Below, piece by piece: positions 17,920 to 27,192 of a stretch of 64,000 nucleotides of DNA. Numbering within the stretch: position 1 is the first letter of the stretch; each line of letters opens with the position of its first letter. Location: assembly GCF_007997285.1 (NCBI RefSeq), contig NZ_VORX01000005.1, forward strand, positions 124,001 to 188,000, written 5' to 3'. Under the pieces are notes generated by a model that was not told where the DNA came from, did no database searches, and worked only from the letters and a program-made list of their open reading frames with translations. This DNA comes from Gelidibacter salicanalis (lineage in GTDB: Bacteria > Bacteroidota > Bacteroidia > Flavobacteriales > Flavobacteriaceae). The translations under genes were made by a program, and so were the position numbers.

Positions 17920-18483
17920 TTATAGAACGGAATGTTTCATTTTAAAGGCCAAAGCGACGTAGTTATTTTGATTAAACTCAAAAGTATCGATAACCTCCCA
18001 ACCTAATTTTTGAGTATGTGCGCGTTCAGAAACAACATTTACGGCATTTATAAACGTAATGGATAGGGGATAATTTTTTGAGAATTCAATGCGCATCACC
18101 TCAAAAAGTCTTTGCAACAGACCTGTTCCCCGATAAGATTCTTCAATACAAATGGGACCGTATTGAAAACTATTATAGGTTGTAATAGTTTTGGCTCTAA
18201 AGTTCAGTTGAGGGAAACGAGAGATCATCACATTAAAGATTTCCCACTGTTTAAAGTAGGTCCAACTCCCAGCAAAAGCGTAGCCAATAATGACTTTCTT
18301 TTCATTCTCAGCTATAAGAAGACCATTTTGTTTGAGAATGTCCTCAATTTGATTGGAAGTGAAAGGGGTGGTGACAAATCCTTTTTGCCGCTGCACTTCA
18401 TTCAAATTTCTGAATAAATAGCGCTCCTGTAAAGCAAGTACGCCTGGAATATCCTTGTCGGTTCCACTTCTGGTAGTGATCAT
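17920..18483 (-). CDS. GNAT-family N-acetyltransferase
   Basis: The 187-residue protein has the GNAT order of secondary structure, with the acetyl-CoA-binding motif A as GPICIEESYRGTGLLQRLFEV (Arg-x-x-Gly-x-Gly-like RGTGLL). It should transfer an acetyl group from acetyl-CoA to an amine; the substrate is unknown. It is a soluble protein with no signal. A second, unrelated GNAT gene follows upstream at 18598 on the same strand. Confidence 0.75.
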   Translation of the reverse strand: MITTRSGTDKDIPGVLALQERYLFRNLNEVQRQKGFVTTPFTSNQIEDILKQNGLLIAENEKKVIIGYAFAGSWTYFKQWEIFNVMISRFPQLNFRAKTITTYNSFQYGPICIEESYRGTGLLQRLFEVMRIEFSKNYPLSITFINAVNVVSERAHTQKLGWEVIDTFEFNQNNYVALAFKMKHSVL

Positions 18484-18597
18484 TGGCGAATGCGTTTAGG
18501 AAGTCATAAAGAATTTATTGAAAGTATTTAGCACCCCTAATTTAATACTTTTTTGATCAGTGTAGATTGCAGTTCTGAATGTAAAATCTGGTGGTGA

Positions 18598-19158
18598 CTA
18601 GTCGGGCTTTATTTGAAGGTGTATCATCCTTTTTCCGACCAAAAGCTTTTCTCCAATAGGTTTGAATCCGAGTTTCAAATACAGGCGTTTTGCGTTGGGA
18701 TTATCGGCATCTACTAAAAGTCCCACAGTTTGTTTCTGTTGGTGCACATAGGTGTCTATAACGTATTGAAGCAGTTTGGTTCCAATCCCTTGGCCTTGAT
18801 GTTCAGGACTGACCCCAAAGGAATCGATATAATATTCGCCAGCCTGTGTTTCATCTTCAGGATTAAATGGTTGTTTAAGTTCCGTTTTAATATAATTTGC
18901 AATGGGAGCTCGTAGCTGTTCCAGATGGGCCCCATCATAAATATTGAGCGCTGCGATCACCTGGAGGTCTTCTTCCGCTACAAAACAGTTTTGATAAGAA
19001 TATTGGTTGTTTATATTTTGAACAAAATGCAACAAAAATGCTTGAGCACTTTTAGGATTATGTTCTCCGATAAATTCAAAGAGTATATCCTCCATGGCCA
19101 ATTGTAAATAGTTGGTTATGGCGCTAGCGTCTGATGCTACGGCTTTTCTGATGATCAT
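18598..19158 (-). CDS. GNAT-family N-acetyltransferase
   Basis: The 186-residue protein opens with MIIRKAVASDASAITNYL and has the motif A stretch DSFGVSPEHQGQGIGTKLLQ (Gln-x-x-Gly-Ile-Gly), the acetyl-CoA site, followed by VDADNPNAKRLYLKLGFKPIGE, typical of the GNAT C-terminal half. Substrate unknown. It starts 19 bases from the stop of the sulfatase gene upstream on the same strand, so the two may share a transcript; a functional link is not evident. Confidence 0.82.
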   Translation of the reverse strand: MIIRKAVASDASAITNYLQLAMEDILFEFIGEHNPKSAQAFLLHFVQNINNQYSYQNCFVAEEDLQVIAALNIYDGAHLEQLRAPIANYIKTELKQPFNPEDETQAGEYYIDSFGVSPEHQGQGIGTKLLQYVIDTYVHQQKQTVGLLVDADNPNAKRLYLKLGFKPIGEKLLVGKRMIHLQIKPD

Positions 19159-19177
19159 AACTGATAGTATTTCTTCC

Positions 19178-20737
19178 TTATTTTGGCAAAATAGGTCTTA
19201 GAGGCTGTTGATTCTTTTCAGGATAGAGTGCTTTTTTATCTTCTAATTCCTTTGACAACAAAGCCATCATCATCTTGAGTTGTTCGGGGTGGGTATTGGC
19301 AACATTTGTGGTTTCAAAGGGATCACTATTTAAATTGAAAAGTTCATATTTGGGAGTGCCATCCGATTGATAATGATATATGATTTTCCAATCAGAATTT
19401 ACCAAGCTTGTAAAATAGCTGCTGCGATGCTCATGCGGAAAATGATTTAGAAACATCTCATCGCGTTCCAAATTTTGGCTGCCCGTAAGTTGTTGATGAA
19501 GTTGAAAGCCATCTATAGGGTGATTTTCAGGAGTTTTAGCGCCACTGAGTCTAATTAGGGTGGGGAAGATATCTAGAATAGAACCAAGTTGCGTTTGCAC
19601 TGCATTCTGGTTGATAGGCAACGATTGTTGTGCCAATTGATGCTGGTCTGGGGAGACCCAAGAGGCAATAAAGGGTACGCGCATACCACCTTCCCAATGG
19701 TTGCCTTTCTTTCCTTTTAATGGAGAAGCGCTGCTATAATTGTCAATGATTTGCAATGGCGCGTCAGAACCATTATCTCCCAAAAATAAAATTAAAGTGT
19801 TATTGCCTAAACCTAAATTTTTAACATGTTGCACAATATCACCTAATGATTTGTCTATACCTTCCACTAAGGTAGCGTAAGCTTGAGCGTTTTCGGATTT
19901 TCCTGAGTGACTATAGTGCTCTTTGAATCGGGCGTCAGAATAAAATGGTGCATGTACAGCATAATGCCACATATTCAGATAAAATGGTTTACCTGCTTCT
20001 TTTGCCTGAGAAATGGCCTTATTGGCTTCTAAGGTTAAAGCTTCAGTTAAGAATACATCTTTACCGTGATAGTTTTCCAAACCGGGTACTGCCCGGTGTT
20101 TATCTCCTCCTGTAAGGCCGTAAGCCTCCGTGCCCAAATAACTTCCAGGTTGGCCAATGGCGCTGCCACCAATATTAACATCAAATCCGATGTTGGAAGG
20201 ATCTTCACCATCACTGTTTAAAGGACCAAAATGTGCTTTGCCAACATGTATGGTGGTATAGCCTTGAGCCTGTAATAAACGTGGGAAGGTAACTGATGAT
20301 TTATCGAGCCCTTTCCAATTCCAGCCGGGCGGCCCTAGAGGTGTCTTATTATTACTTTCTGGATGTACCCAGTTAGTGACGCCATGTCGTGCAGAATTTT
20401 GTCCCGTGAGTATTGAAGTTCGGGAAGGTGAGCACACGGAATGCGCATAAAAATTAGTGAAGCGCATGCCCTGTGCTGCCAATTTTTCCATATGCGGCGT
20501 TCGGTAATACTCATTTAATGGATATTTTATTAATGAACCATCAGAATCCGTCAAAAATGGAACGGATGAGTCCATTATTCCCATATCGTCCACTAAAAAG
20601 ACAATGATGTTGGGCGGTTTATGGTCAATTGTCTGAGCACCTACACTACTTATATTAGCGATAATAAGAAATGCTGAAATTAAAATTTTAAGTGTATTTT
20701 TAAATTTTGATAATGTATCTAAAGATTTTAATGTCAT
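19178..20737 (-). CDS. Exported type I (formylglycine) sulfatase
   Basis: The 519-residue hydrolase has a signal peptide ending near VGAQ (residue 35), the metal-binding VFLVDDMG (Asp50, Asp51), the modified-residue site HSVCSPSRTSILTG with Cys102 in C-x-P-S-R, GKAHFG, the FLGDNGS metal ligands and LKGKKGNHWEGGMRVPF. Cys102 must be turned into formylglycine, presumably by the enzyme coded at 13170-14279. It should remove sulfate esters from a polysaccharide or glycan in the periplasm or outside the cell. It is not inside a polysaccharide-utilisation locus here, so the substrate cannot be guessed. Confidence 0.92.
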   Translation of the reverse strand: MTLKSLDTLSKFKNTLKILISAFLIIANISSVGAQTIDHKPPNIIVFLVDDMGIMDSSVPFLTDSDGSLIKYPLNEYYRTPHMEKLAAQGMRFTNFYAHSVCSPSRTSILTGQNSARHGVTNWVHPESNNKTPLGPPGWNWKGLDKSSVTFPRLLQAQGYTTIHVGKAHFGPLNSDGEDPSNIGFDVNIGGSAIGQPGSYLGTEAYGLTGGDKHRAVPGLENYHGKDVFLTEALTLEANKAISQAKEAGKPFYLNMWHYAVHAPFYSDARFKEHYSHSGKSENAQAYATLVEGIDKSLGDIVQHVKNLGLGNNTLILFLGDNGSDAPLQIIDNYSSASPLKGKKGNHWEGGMRVPFIASWVSPDQHQLAQQSLPINQNAVQTQLGSILDIFPTLIRLSGAKTPENHPIDGFQLHQQLTGSQNLERDEMFLNHFPHEHRSSYFTSLVNSDWKIIYHYQSDGTPKYELFNLNSDPFETTNVANTHPEQLKMMMALLSKELEDKKALYPEKNQQPLRPILPK

Positions 20738-20845
20738 AATGAATTGAATATAGTTTTAAGCCTAGGACCTACTTAAATAACAATTATAAAAATAGCCAAT
20801 TTAAGGAAAGCGACTGTTCATACTGCATTTAAATACTTACGCCCT

Positions 20846-21895
20846 TTAAAGGTAATGAAGATTAATAATTTTTTGCGCCGTGGCATTTCCTACATGTACT
20901 GCGCCATCCATATAACCTGGGAATTTAGACGCTACTTCAGCACTGGATATGAATAGACGCTCATCGTAATAGGGTGGTCTAAAGATCTCATGACCATTGT
21001 GTTGATGGGGAAGCAGAGGCGGGTCTGAAGTTTCAAAAGTATGCACTTCGTTACTCCAAATACATTCCTTATAATCCAAAAATTGAGCTGCTTGAGTTCC
21101 AAAAACGGCTTTTAATTGCGCCACAATTTGCGATTTCCGATCCTCAACACTTAAATTTTTATAGGCTGGATTGATGAATCCACAAAGCGCAAACTCAGAT
21201 ACATCCTGATTGCAATGGTCATAAAACTCCGTGATAGGCCCAGCATTACTGAATAATGCTCCAGCAAAGTCTTGGTGTCGCCAAAAGGGTTTGGGGTAGG
21301 TGAGTGCTACTTTTATCGCATCTTCCATCCAAGTATGGGTTTCCTCAGCGATGCAGGTAAGTGGCTTGGGTAGGGGCGGACTAAAAATTATTTTTTTAGA
21401 CCATAATTTGGGCGGCAATGCTAATACGACTCGGCTGGCCGTAAAAACCTCAGCAGCTTGAACTTTGAGGGTGTTGTTTTGATAACTAATGTTTGTTACT
21501 TCCTGATTGCACAAGACGTCCGCAGGATCCAATTTTTGGGATAAAATAGTTATCAAGTGCGACGTGCCACCAGAAATTCTGTAGCTTGGAGGCTGACTTG
21601 GCAGTTGTATTTCTTGCGCAGGAGCGTTGGCTAGAGGTTGATAAAAAACCGTGCCTTGCATGTATTGCTCGTAATAGTTCAGATCTAATTCCTTTAGTAA
21701 GACCATGAGGTTAGTGTGGGAATCACCAAACCAAGTGGCACCCATTTCAACCGGCGTGTTTTGCGCGCTTTCCACAGTGTGTATTCGGCCCCCAATACGC
21801 GCTCGCGCTTCCAATACTTTAAACGGTATTCCCGCAGATTTTAAGCGGTATGCGGTTAAAAGTCCTGAAAGTCCTGCTCCAATTATGATGATCAT
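20846..21895 (-). CDS. Flavin-dependent amine oxidase family protein
   Basis: The 349-residue protein starts with the FAD-binding motif MIIIIGAGLSGLLTAYRL, then VLEARARIGGRIHTVE, and ends with SSAEVASKFPGYMDGAV, the second FAD contact of monoamine-oxidase-like enzymes. It is about 100 residues shorter than typical members, mainly in the substrate domain. It should oxidise an amine or a related C-N or C-C bond using FAD in the cytoplasm. The short leader upstream contains no clear promoter. Confidence 0.82.
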   Translation of the reverse strand: MIIIIGAGLSGLLTAYRLKSAGIPFKVLEARARIGGRIHTVESAQNTPVEMGATWFGDSHTNLMVLLKELDLNYYEQYMQGTVFYQPLANAPAQEIQLPSQPPSYRISGGTSHLITILSQKLDPADVLCNQEVTNISYQNNTLKVQAAEVFTASRVVLALPPKLWSKKIIFSPPLPKPLTCIAEETHTWMEDAIKVALTYPKPFWRHQDFAGALFSNAGPITEFYDHCNQDVSEFALCGFINPAYKNLSVEDRKSQIVAQLKAVFGTQAAQFLDYKECIWSNEVHTFETSDPPLLPHQHNGHEIFRPPYYDERLFISSAEVASKFPGYMDGAVHVGNATAQKIINLHYL

Positions 21896-22121
21896 CTTCT
21901 TATGAAAAAGGAAGCTTCACTGTAAAAACAATGGCACTTCTGTAGGTTAATAAACTATTAAATTATAAAGAATCAAAGGTAATCTGTCTGTTAGAAATAG
22001 TCTGAATTATTCCATCATGTTTTATTTTTTAGTTGATATGAACGTTATTATCTTAATGATTATAAGGTTTCATTATGTTCACAAGATGTATTAATTTCAC
22101 AAGTTAAAGTAATTGTTTTAT

Positions 22122-23045
22122 ATGAAACGCCAAAAGAACAATCGTTGGATCATCATTTACGGAATAATCGTTGCCTTGTTGGTAACGCTTCATTATGTCA
22201 TAGATTTAGCTTTTTTTGACCGATGGGAGGCCTATGTGCCGATAGTGAAAAAATTGAGTTTGAGCCTGTTCCTAATCGCTTTAATATTTTTAATTAGCCG
22301 CATCATTGCTAAATTTGTGAGTAATCATGATTATCTCGAAGGCGACCGCTATAACCTGCTACGGATTATCAGGTTTCTTTCTATTGTCTTCAGTTTAATT
22401 GTAGTCACCTCATTTGTGTTTCAAAACTTACTCGCGGCAGCGGTGAGTTTTGGTTTGATTTCTTTGGTAATAGGTTTCGCGTTACAGGCACCCATTGCCT
22501 CATTTATTGCTTGGATTTATTTGATCTTGAGACGTTCGTATTTGGTAGGCGATCGGATTCAAATAAAGGATTTTAGGGGTGATGTCGTTGAAATTAGTTA
22601 TTTAGACACCTCCATTTTAGAGTGTAGTGGCGATTATTTGGGCAATGATAGGATGAGCGGCCGCGTGATCCGATTTCCGAACAGTATGATTTTGAGGGAA
22701 GAAGTGATTAATTATTCAGGGCCTCAAATTCCTTTTATATGGAATGAAACCGCCATACAGGTTGCTTATACTTCTAATTTACATTATTTGGAAACCTGTC
22801 TGTTGAAAGCCGCAAAAGAAGACTTCAACAAGCGTTATCCTCAAATTGCAGAACATAATTATGAGCATTGGCATCCTGCCGTATATTTCAGAAACAATCA
22901 ATATGCCTGGATGGAAGCTGTGATTTCATATCCTGTAGAACCAAAAGATACTACAGAAAGGCGCAATCGGATTTTAAGATTGGCATTGCCTATGCTCAAT
23001 GCAGACCCTGAGAAAGTGCAGTTTCCTGAAGGTGTCAGACGTTAG
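22122..23045 (+). CDS. MscS-family mechanosensitive ion channel
   Basis: The 307-residue protein has four membrane segments, the last being AAAVSFGLISLVIGFALQAP, the pore-lining TM3 with Gly and Ala packing, then SFIAWIYLILRRSYLVGDRIQI, the start of the MscS beta domain, and RVIRFPNSMIL. It releases solutes when the membrane is stretched by hypo-osmotic shock. ATG at 22122 is preferred over a TTG three codons before. It is a single-gene unit convergent with the next gene. Confidence 0.9.
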   Translation: MKRQKNNRWIIIYGIIVALLVTLHYVIDLAFFDRWEAYVPIVKKLSLSLFLIALIFLISRIIAKFVSNHDYLEGDRYNLLRIIRFLSIVFSLIVVTSFVFQNLLAAAVSFGLISLVIGFALQAPIASFIAWIYLILRRSYLVGDRIQIKDFRGDVVEISYLDTSILECSGDYLGNDRMSGRVIRFPNSMILREEVINYSGPQIPFIWNETAIQVAYTSNLHYLETCLLKAAKEDFNKRYPQIAEHNYEHWHPAVYFRNNQYAWMEAVISYPVEPKDTTERRNRILRLALPMLNADPEKVQFPEGVRR

Positions 23046-23074
23046 CTTTACAAAGTACAAGAGTAGCCATTTAA

Positions 23075-23482
23075 CTATTTAAAGTTTTTCTCCAATTTCC
23101 AGAATGAAATTTCAGGTGGACCATTTAAGAAGTTCCTAGAATCGGCAATGAATTGTTGCAAATGATCTGTCTGCATATGTTCCGTCTGGTAATAGTTTGC
23201 ATCGTCCCATTCTTCATACAGGAGAATGTTTGCAGAGTCTTTTGCATTGACATGAAGTCTTATAGAGATAAAATGGGGTTCGTTTTTTACACGTTCGACT
23301 AATTTGGTTAACTCGTTATAAGTCTGAGCTTCCTTATTTGGCTGTGATTTATAGGATACTAAAACGACCATATGATCTTCGTTTCCCGAATCTGTCGGCT
23401 TAGTGTTTGCATTGCATCCCATGAGCAAAACAACAGAGCTTAGGAGCATTAATTTAACGGATAATACGAATCGTGCCTTCAT
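23075..23482 (-). CDS. Antibiotic-biosynthesis-monooxygenase-fold lipoprotein
   Basis: The 135-residue protein has a lipoprotein signal (SSVVLLMGC, Cys23), then a dimeric alpha-beta barrel domain (VVLVSYKSQPNKEAQTY, ILLYEEWDDANYYQTEHM, PPEISFWKLEK) as in YgiN-type quinol monooxygenases and heme-degrading relatives. The lipid anchor is unusual for this fold and puts it in the envelope. ATG at 23482 gives a good signal peptide; a TTG three codons upstream is less likely. The reaction is unknown. Confidence 0.75.
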   Translation of the reverse strand: MKARFVLSVKLMLLSSVVLLMGCNANTKPTDSGNEDHMVVLVSYKSQPNKEAQTYNELTKLVERVKNEPHFISIRLHVNAKDSANILLYEEWDDANYYQTEHMQTDHLQQFIADSRNFLNGPPEISFWKLEKNFK

Positions 23483-23648
23483 AAAAATCAAATTTAATAG
23501 AGACCTATTAAATTTAGTGATTTCTTTGATGCTCTAAGTGTTAAAATCTTAAGTGAAAGTTGATTATTTTATGAGTTAGATCGTTCGATAGAATTTTAGA
23601 TTATTAAATGCGAAAACTTTCCTTATAAATAATATAACGGTTGCTCAA

Positions 23649-24647
23649 TTACTCCTTCAAGAACATCACAAGAGGCTTTATAAATTGATCAAACACTTCA
23701 ATATGCGGTAAATGTCCCACGTCTTTTAATTCCACTAATTGAGAGCCAGATATGCTTTTTTGCGTTTCTTTTCCTAATTTATCATAGAGCCCCATGGTTT
23801 TACTAACGTCATCAGTTACTAATGGTTTTCCCAGTGCTGTTCTGTCTCGCGTGCCAATAATTAATAAAGTTGGTGTTGTGATGTTTTTAAATTCATAAAA
23901 AACAGGTTGCGTAAATATCATATCATAGGTGAGCGCAGCGTTCCAAGCGATGGTTTTATAATCAGAATTTAAGGTCCATCCGGCCAATAAATTGACCCAT
24001 TGGTCATATTCAGACTTCCATTTATTGTCATAATAGTTGACGAGTTGATATTTTTTAATGCCTTCATAACTTGATTTTAGTTCATTTTCATACCACCATT
24101 CCACAGGTTTGTACGGCACCTTTAGTTTCCAGTCTTCCAATCCTATAGGGTTTTCTAAGATGAGTTTTTCAGTGGTGTTAGGATACATTAAGGCAAACCG
24201 TGTTGCTAACATACCGCCCATTGAATGTCCTAATACGGCCGTTTTAGAAATGTTTAAAGTATCCAAAAGCATTTTAGTGTTTTGAGCAAGTTGCTGAAAT
24301 GTATAGTGAAAATGGTCTGGTTTTGAAGACTTACCAAATCCTATTTGATCTGGCGCGATAACACGAAATCCTTCTTTAGCTAATGCTTCAATAGTTGTTT
24401 TCCAATAGGCACCGTTAAAGTTTTTACCGTGTAAAAGCACAATATTTTTTCCATTATAATGTTCTGGTTTGACGTCCATATACGCCATTATTAATTCTTG
24501 ATTTTGATTCTTCAAATTTAAAGTTGACACTTTATAGGGGTATTGGTAATTCGCCAATTCAAGATCAAGCCATTGTAAATTACCATCTTGAGCAATTGAG
24601 TTGCAAACGGTAAATAAAACTGTTAGTATAGTGAAAATGTTTTTCAT
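23649..24647 (-). CDS. Exported alpha/beta hydrolase
   Basis: The 332-residue protein has a signal peptide (MKNIFTILTVLFTVCNSIAQ), an oxyanion-hole LHGKNFNGAYW, the nucleophile elbow GHSMGG, an acid in GTRDRTA and the catalytic His in DVGHLPHIEVF. It is a serine hydrolase of the periplasm or outside; ester, epoxide or C-C substrates are all possible. It is followed upstream on the same strand by a DUF2200 gene with a 55-base gap. Confidence 0.88.
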   Translation of the reverse strand: MKNIFTILTVLFTVCNSIAQDGNLQWLDLELANYQYPYKVSTLNLKNQNQELIMAYMDVKPEHYNGKNIVLLHGKNFNGAYWKTTIEALAKEGFRVIAPDQIGFGKSSKPDHFHYTFQQLAQNTKMLLDTLNISKTAVLGHSMGGMLATRFALMYPNTTEKLILENPIGLEDWKLKVPYKPVEWWYENELKSSYEGIKKYQLVNYYDNKWKSEYDQWVNLLAGWTLNSDYKTIAWNAALTYDMIFTQPVFYEFKNITTPTLLIIGTRDRTALGKPLVTDDVSKTMGLYDKLGKETQKSISGSQLVELKDVGHLPHIEVFDQFIKPLVMFLKE

Positions 24648-24702
24648 GATGTTGTATCGAGATTAATTATAGTTTCTTTGTCCATCCATGCGAACTTTAA
24701 AG

Positions 24703-25068
24703 CTATTTAATGCGTAAAATAGTTTCCATTTTACGTCTTTTTGCTAATTCGTCCACTAATTTATCTAAGTATCGCACTTGTTGGGTTAACGGCGTTTCAA
24801 TAGCTTCTATCCGATATCCACAAATGACGCCCTTAATGAGGTGCGCATTCGGATGTAGGGTTGCTTGTTGAAAAAAGCTCTTAAACGTTGCTTTTTCCTC
24901 AATAAACTGCTGCAGCTTCAATTCATTAAAACCAGTTAGCCAGGAAATTACTTCGTGTAACTCTTCTTTGGTGCCACCTTTCTTTTCAACTTTTGCCACA
25001 TATTGAGAATATACAGAAGCAAAGGTCATTTTCGCTATGCGCTCGTCATGTTCAGGTGTGGTGGTCAT
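24703..25068 (-). CDS. DUF2200 family protein
   Basis: The 121-residue protein has the opening RIAKMTFASVYSQYVAKVEKKG and a middle ITWLTGF-like VISWLTGFNE and GVICGYRIEAIETPL, all typical of the small cytoplasmic DUF2200 family of unknown function. No signal peptide. A TAnnTTTG box on the minus strand (25088-25095) lies 19 bases upstream and may be its promoter. Confidence 0.82.
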   Translation of the reverse strand: MTTTPEHDERIAKMTFASVYSQYVAKVEKKGGTKEELHEVISWLTGFNELKLQQFIEEKATFKSFFQQATLHPNAHLIKGVICGYRIEAIETPLTQQVRYLDKLVDELAKRRKMETILRIK

Positions 25069-25087
25069 AATTTTGGAGTTGGCTGTT

Positions 25088-25095
25088 CAAACTTA
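25088..25095 (-). promoter_or_regulatory. Candidate -7 box TAAGTTTG
   Basis: Read on the minus strand this is TAAGTTTG, matching TAnnTTTG, 19 bases before the DUF2200 start. No TTG at the expected upstream spacing, so support is modest. Confidence 0.3.
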
Positions 25096-25296
25096 AAAAG
25101 TAAATCTGTTTTTTAGGAATCAGACCTAAACAAAGATAACTTTTTAGACGTTTTTGAAGAATTATTTGGATGTTTTGGTAAAAAATCGCCCTGTTATCGA
25201 AGTCTAAACCTTACTTTTTAGAGTTATAGTTCTGGAAAATAACTTTAATCTTCTAATTAGGAGTTGCTATTTATAAAAGCATAATCTTACAATGCA

Positions 25297-25304
25297 TATC
25301 TTTG
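25297..25304 (+). promoter_or_regulatory. -7 box TATCTTTG immediately before a start codon
   Basis: TATCTTTG matches TAnnTTTG and is separated from the ATG at 25309 by only CAGC. Transcription would begin at or next to the start codon. The same 4-base spacing is seen before rarA and rlmB. Confidence 0.4.
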
Positions 25305-25308
25305 CAGC

Positions 25309-27186
25309 ATGCATTCAAAAATTCTTTTTATTACCCCTCCATTTACGCAGTTAAACACTGCTTATCCGGCATCTGCTTATCTCAAAGGGTTTTTGGAAGA
25401 ACATCAGATTGCAGTGGCACAGTGCGATTTAAGTATTGAGCTGTTTACCTCCATTTTTACCAGCGATTTTTTGCGTGTCATTTTTGCAGAAGCAAAGGCA
25501 TTAAAGAATTTACATTATCCCGAGGTGAGTAAGATGAAAACCTTGTACATCTCTAGAGTTGATGTGGTCATTGGTTTTCTACAGAAAGAGAATCTTCAAG
25601 CCGCACATCAAATTTTGGAGACTGGGTTTTTGCCAATAGGTCATCGGTTAAAAAAGGTTAATACAGACATAGTTTGGGCAGAGGGCGACTTGGGAATTAT
25701 TGATAAAGCCAAGCATTATGCCACACTTTTTGTTGAAGAAATAGGCGATTTTATTCAAGCAAATGTCGATGAGTTTTTTGCGTTCACAAAATATGCAGAA
25801 CAAATTGCAACTTCGGCCAGTAGTTTTGATCAACTCGATGATTTTTTGAGTTACCAGCCCACGATCATAGAAGAACGTATGTTGGATATTTTAGTGCAAC
25901 GTATTGAAGAACAGGAACCTCATTTGGTGTGTTTCACCATTCCGTTTCCGGGAAATCTTTTTGCAGCCTTGCGCTGTTCGCAATTTGTAAAACAACTCTT
26001 TCCTGACCTTTCGGTAGCCTTTGGAGGTGGCTATTGCAATACTGAATTGCGTTCACTTAAAGATCCAAGAATTTTCGAATTTGTCGATTTTATTTCTTTG
26101 GATGATGGCGAAGGTCCTTTGTTGAACATCGTACGCTATTTGGAAGGCAAGGTAGGGCTAGATCAATTGGAACGGACCTATGTGTTGGAAGCGGATCAAG
26201 TTGTATATAAAAACAAACTGCCAAATACCATTTACCATCACAGAAATCTCCCGGCGCCCAATTATTCTGGTTTGCCATATGATAAATTTGTGTCCTTCTT
26301 GGATGTGGTCAACCCCATGCATAGGATGTGGACCGATGCCCGCTGGAATAAGATGACCATTTCTCATGGCTGTTATTGGAAACAGTGTTCGTTTTGCGAT
26401 GTGAATCTCGATTATATCAGCAATTACCAAAACACTACGGCAGTAGATTTGGTCAATAAAATTGAGAAAATAATGGCAGATACGGGCATTACAGGTTTTC
26501 ATTTTGTTGACGAAGCCGCGCCTCCAAAAATGCTCAGAGCTTTGTCTAACGAATTAATTGCAAGAAATCTAACTATAACCTGGTGGACCAACATTCGGTT
26601 TGAAAAAACATTTGATGCAGCTCTGTGTCAGTTGATGGCAACATCGGGATGTATTGCGGTAACTGGCGGATTAGAGGTGGCTTCTGATCGCTTGTTAGGG
26701 AAAATGAAAAAAGGGGTGGATATTGCCCAAGTGACTAGGGTGACTCACAATTTTTCAGAAGCGAAAATTATGGTGCATGCCTATTTAATGTATGGATTTC
26801 CAACTCAAAACGAGCAAGAAACTATTGACTCCTTAGAAGTGGTGAAGCAGCTTTTTGAAAAGAACTGCATTCAATCCGCTTATTGGCATCAATTCACCAC
26901 CACCATTCACAGTCCGATAGGGCAGAATCCGGAAGATTTCGGAATTGAGATTACCGGTCCAGAATTTGAAGGATTTGCTCAAAATGATTTATACCATATC
27001 GATCCTTCAGGCGCTGATCATCCAAAATATACGACAGGTTTAAATACCGCTTTGCATAATTATTTAAATAACGCAGGGTATGATAAAGAGTTGCAGTATT
27101 GGTTCGATTTTCCAGTTCCAGCTCCCACCCATCCCAGGAATTTAATTGAAAGTTTTTTAGTTCCTAAACCGATACTTAGCGAATGA
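25309..27186 (+). CDS. B12-binding-type radical SAM protein
   Basis: The 625-residue protein has an N-terminal region ending in a cobalamin-binding-like fold (VCFTIPFPGNLFAALRCSQF, residues 205-285; no DxHxxG seen) and a radical SAM domain from residue 350. The cluster motif is GCYWKQCSFC, with Cys355, Cys360 and Cys363, that is C-x4-C-x2-C, not the common C-x3-C-x2-C. VDEAAPP, TGGLEVASD and YLMYGFPTQNEQET fit the SAM barrel. It should reductively cleave SAM for a radical modification or methylation; the substrate is unknown. It is a lone gene. The start is set by the promoter box next to it. Confidence 0.82.
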   Translation: MHSKILFITPPFTQLNTAYPASAYLKGFLEEHQIAVAQCDLSIELFTSIFTSDFLRVIFAEAKALKNLHYPEVSKMKTLYISRVDVVIGFLQKENLQAAHQILETGFLPIGHRLKKVNTDIVWAEGDLGIIDKAKHYATLFVEEIGDFIQANVDEFFAFTKYAEQIATSASSFDQLDDFLSYQPTIIEERMLDILVQRIEEQEPHLVCFTIPFPGNLFAALRCSQFVKQLFPDLSVAFGGGYCNTELRSLKDPRIFEFVDFISLDDGEGPLLNIVRYLEGKVGLDQLERTYVLEADQVVYKNKLPNTIYHHRNLPAPNYSGLPYDKFVSFLDVVNPMHRMWTDARWNKMTISHGCYWKQCSFCDVNLDYISNYQNTTAVDLVNKIEKIMADTGITGFHFVDEAAPPKMLRALSNELIARNLTITWWTNIRFEKTFDAALCQLMATSGCIAVTGGLEVASDRLLGKMKKGVDIAQVTRVTHNFSEAKIMVHAYLMYGFPTQNEQETIDSLEVVKQLFEKNCIQSAYWHQFTTTIHSPIGQNPEDFGIEITGPEFEGFAQNDLYHIDPSGADHPKYTTGLNTALHNYLNNAGYDKELQYWFDFPVPAPTHPRNLIESFLVPKPILSE

Positions 27187-27192
27187 TGCTTT

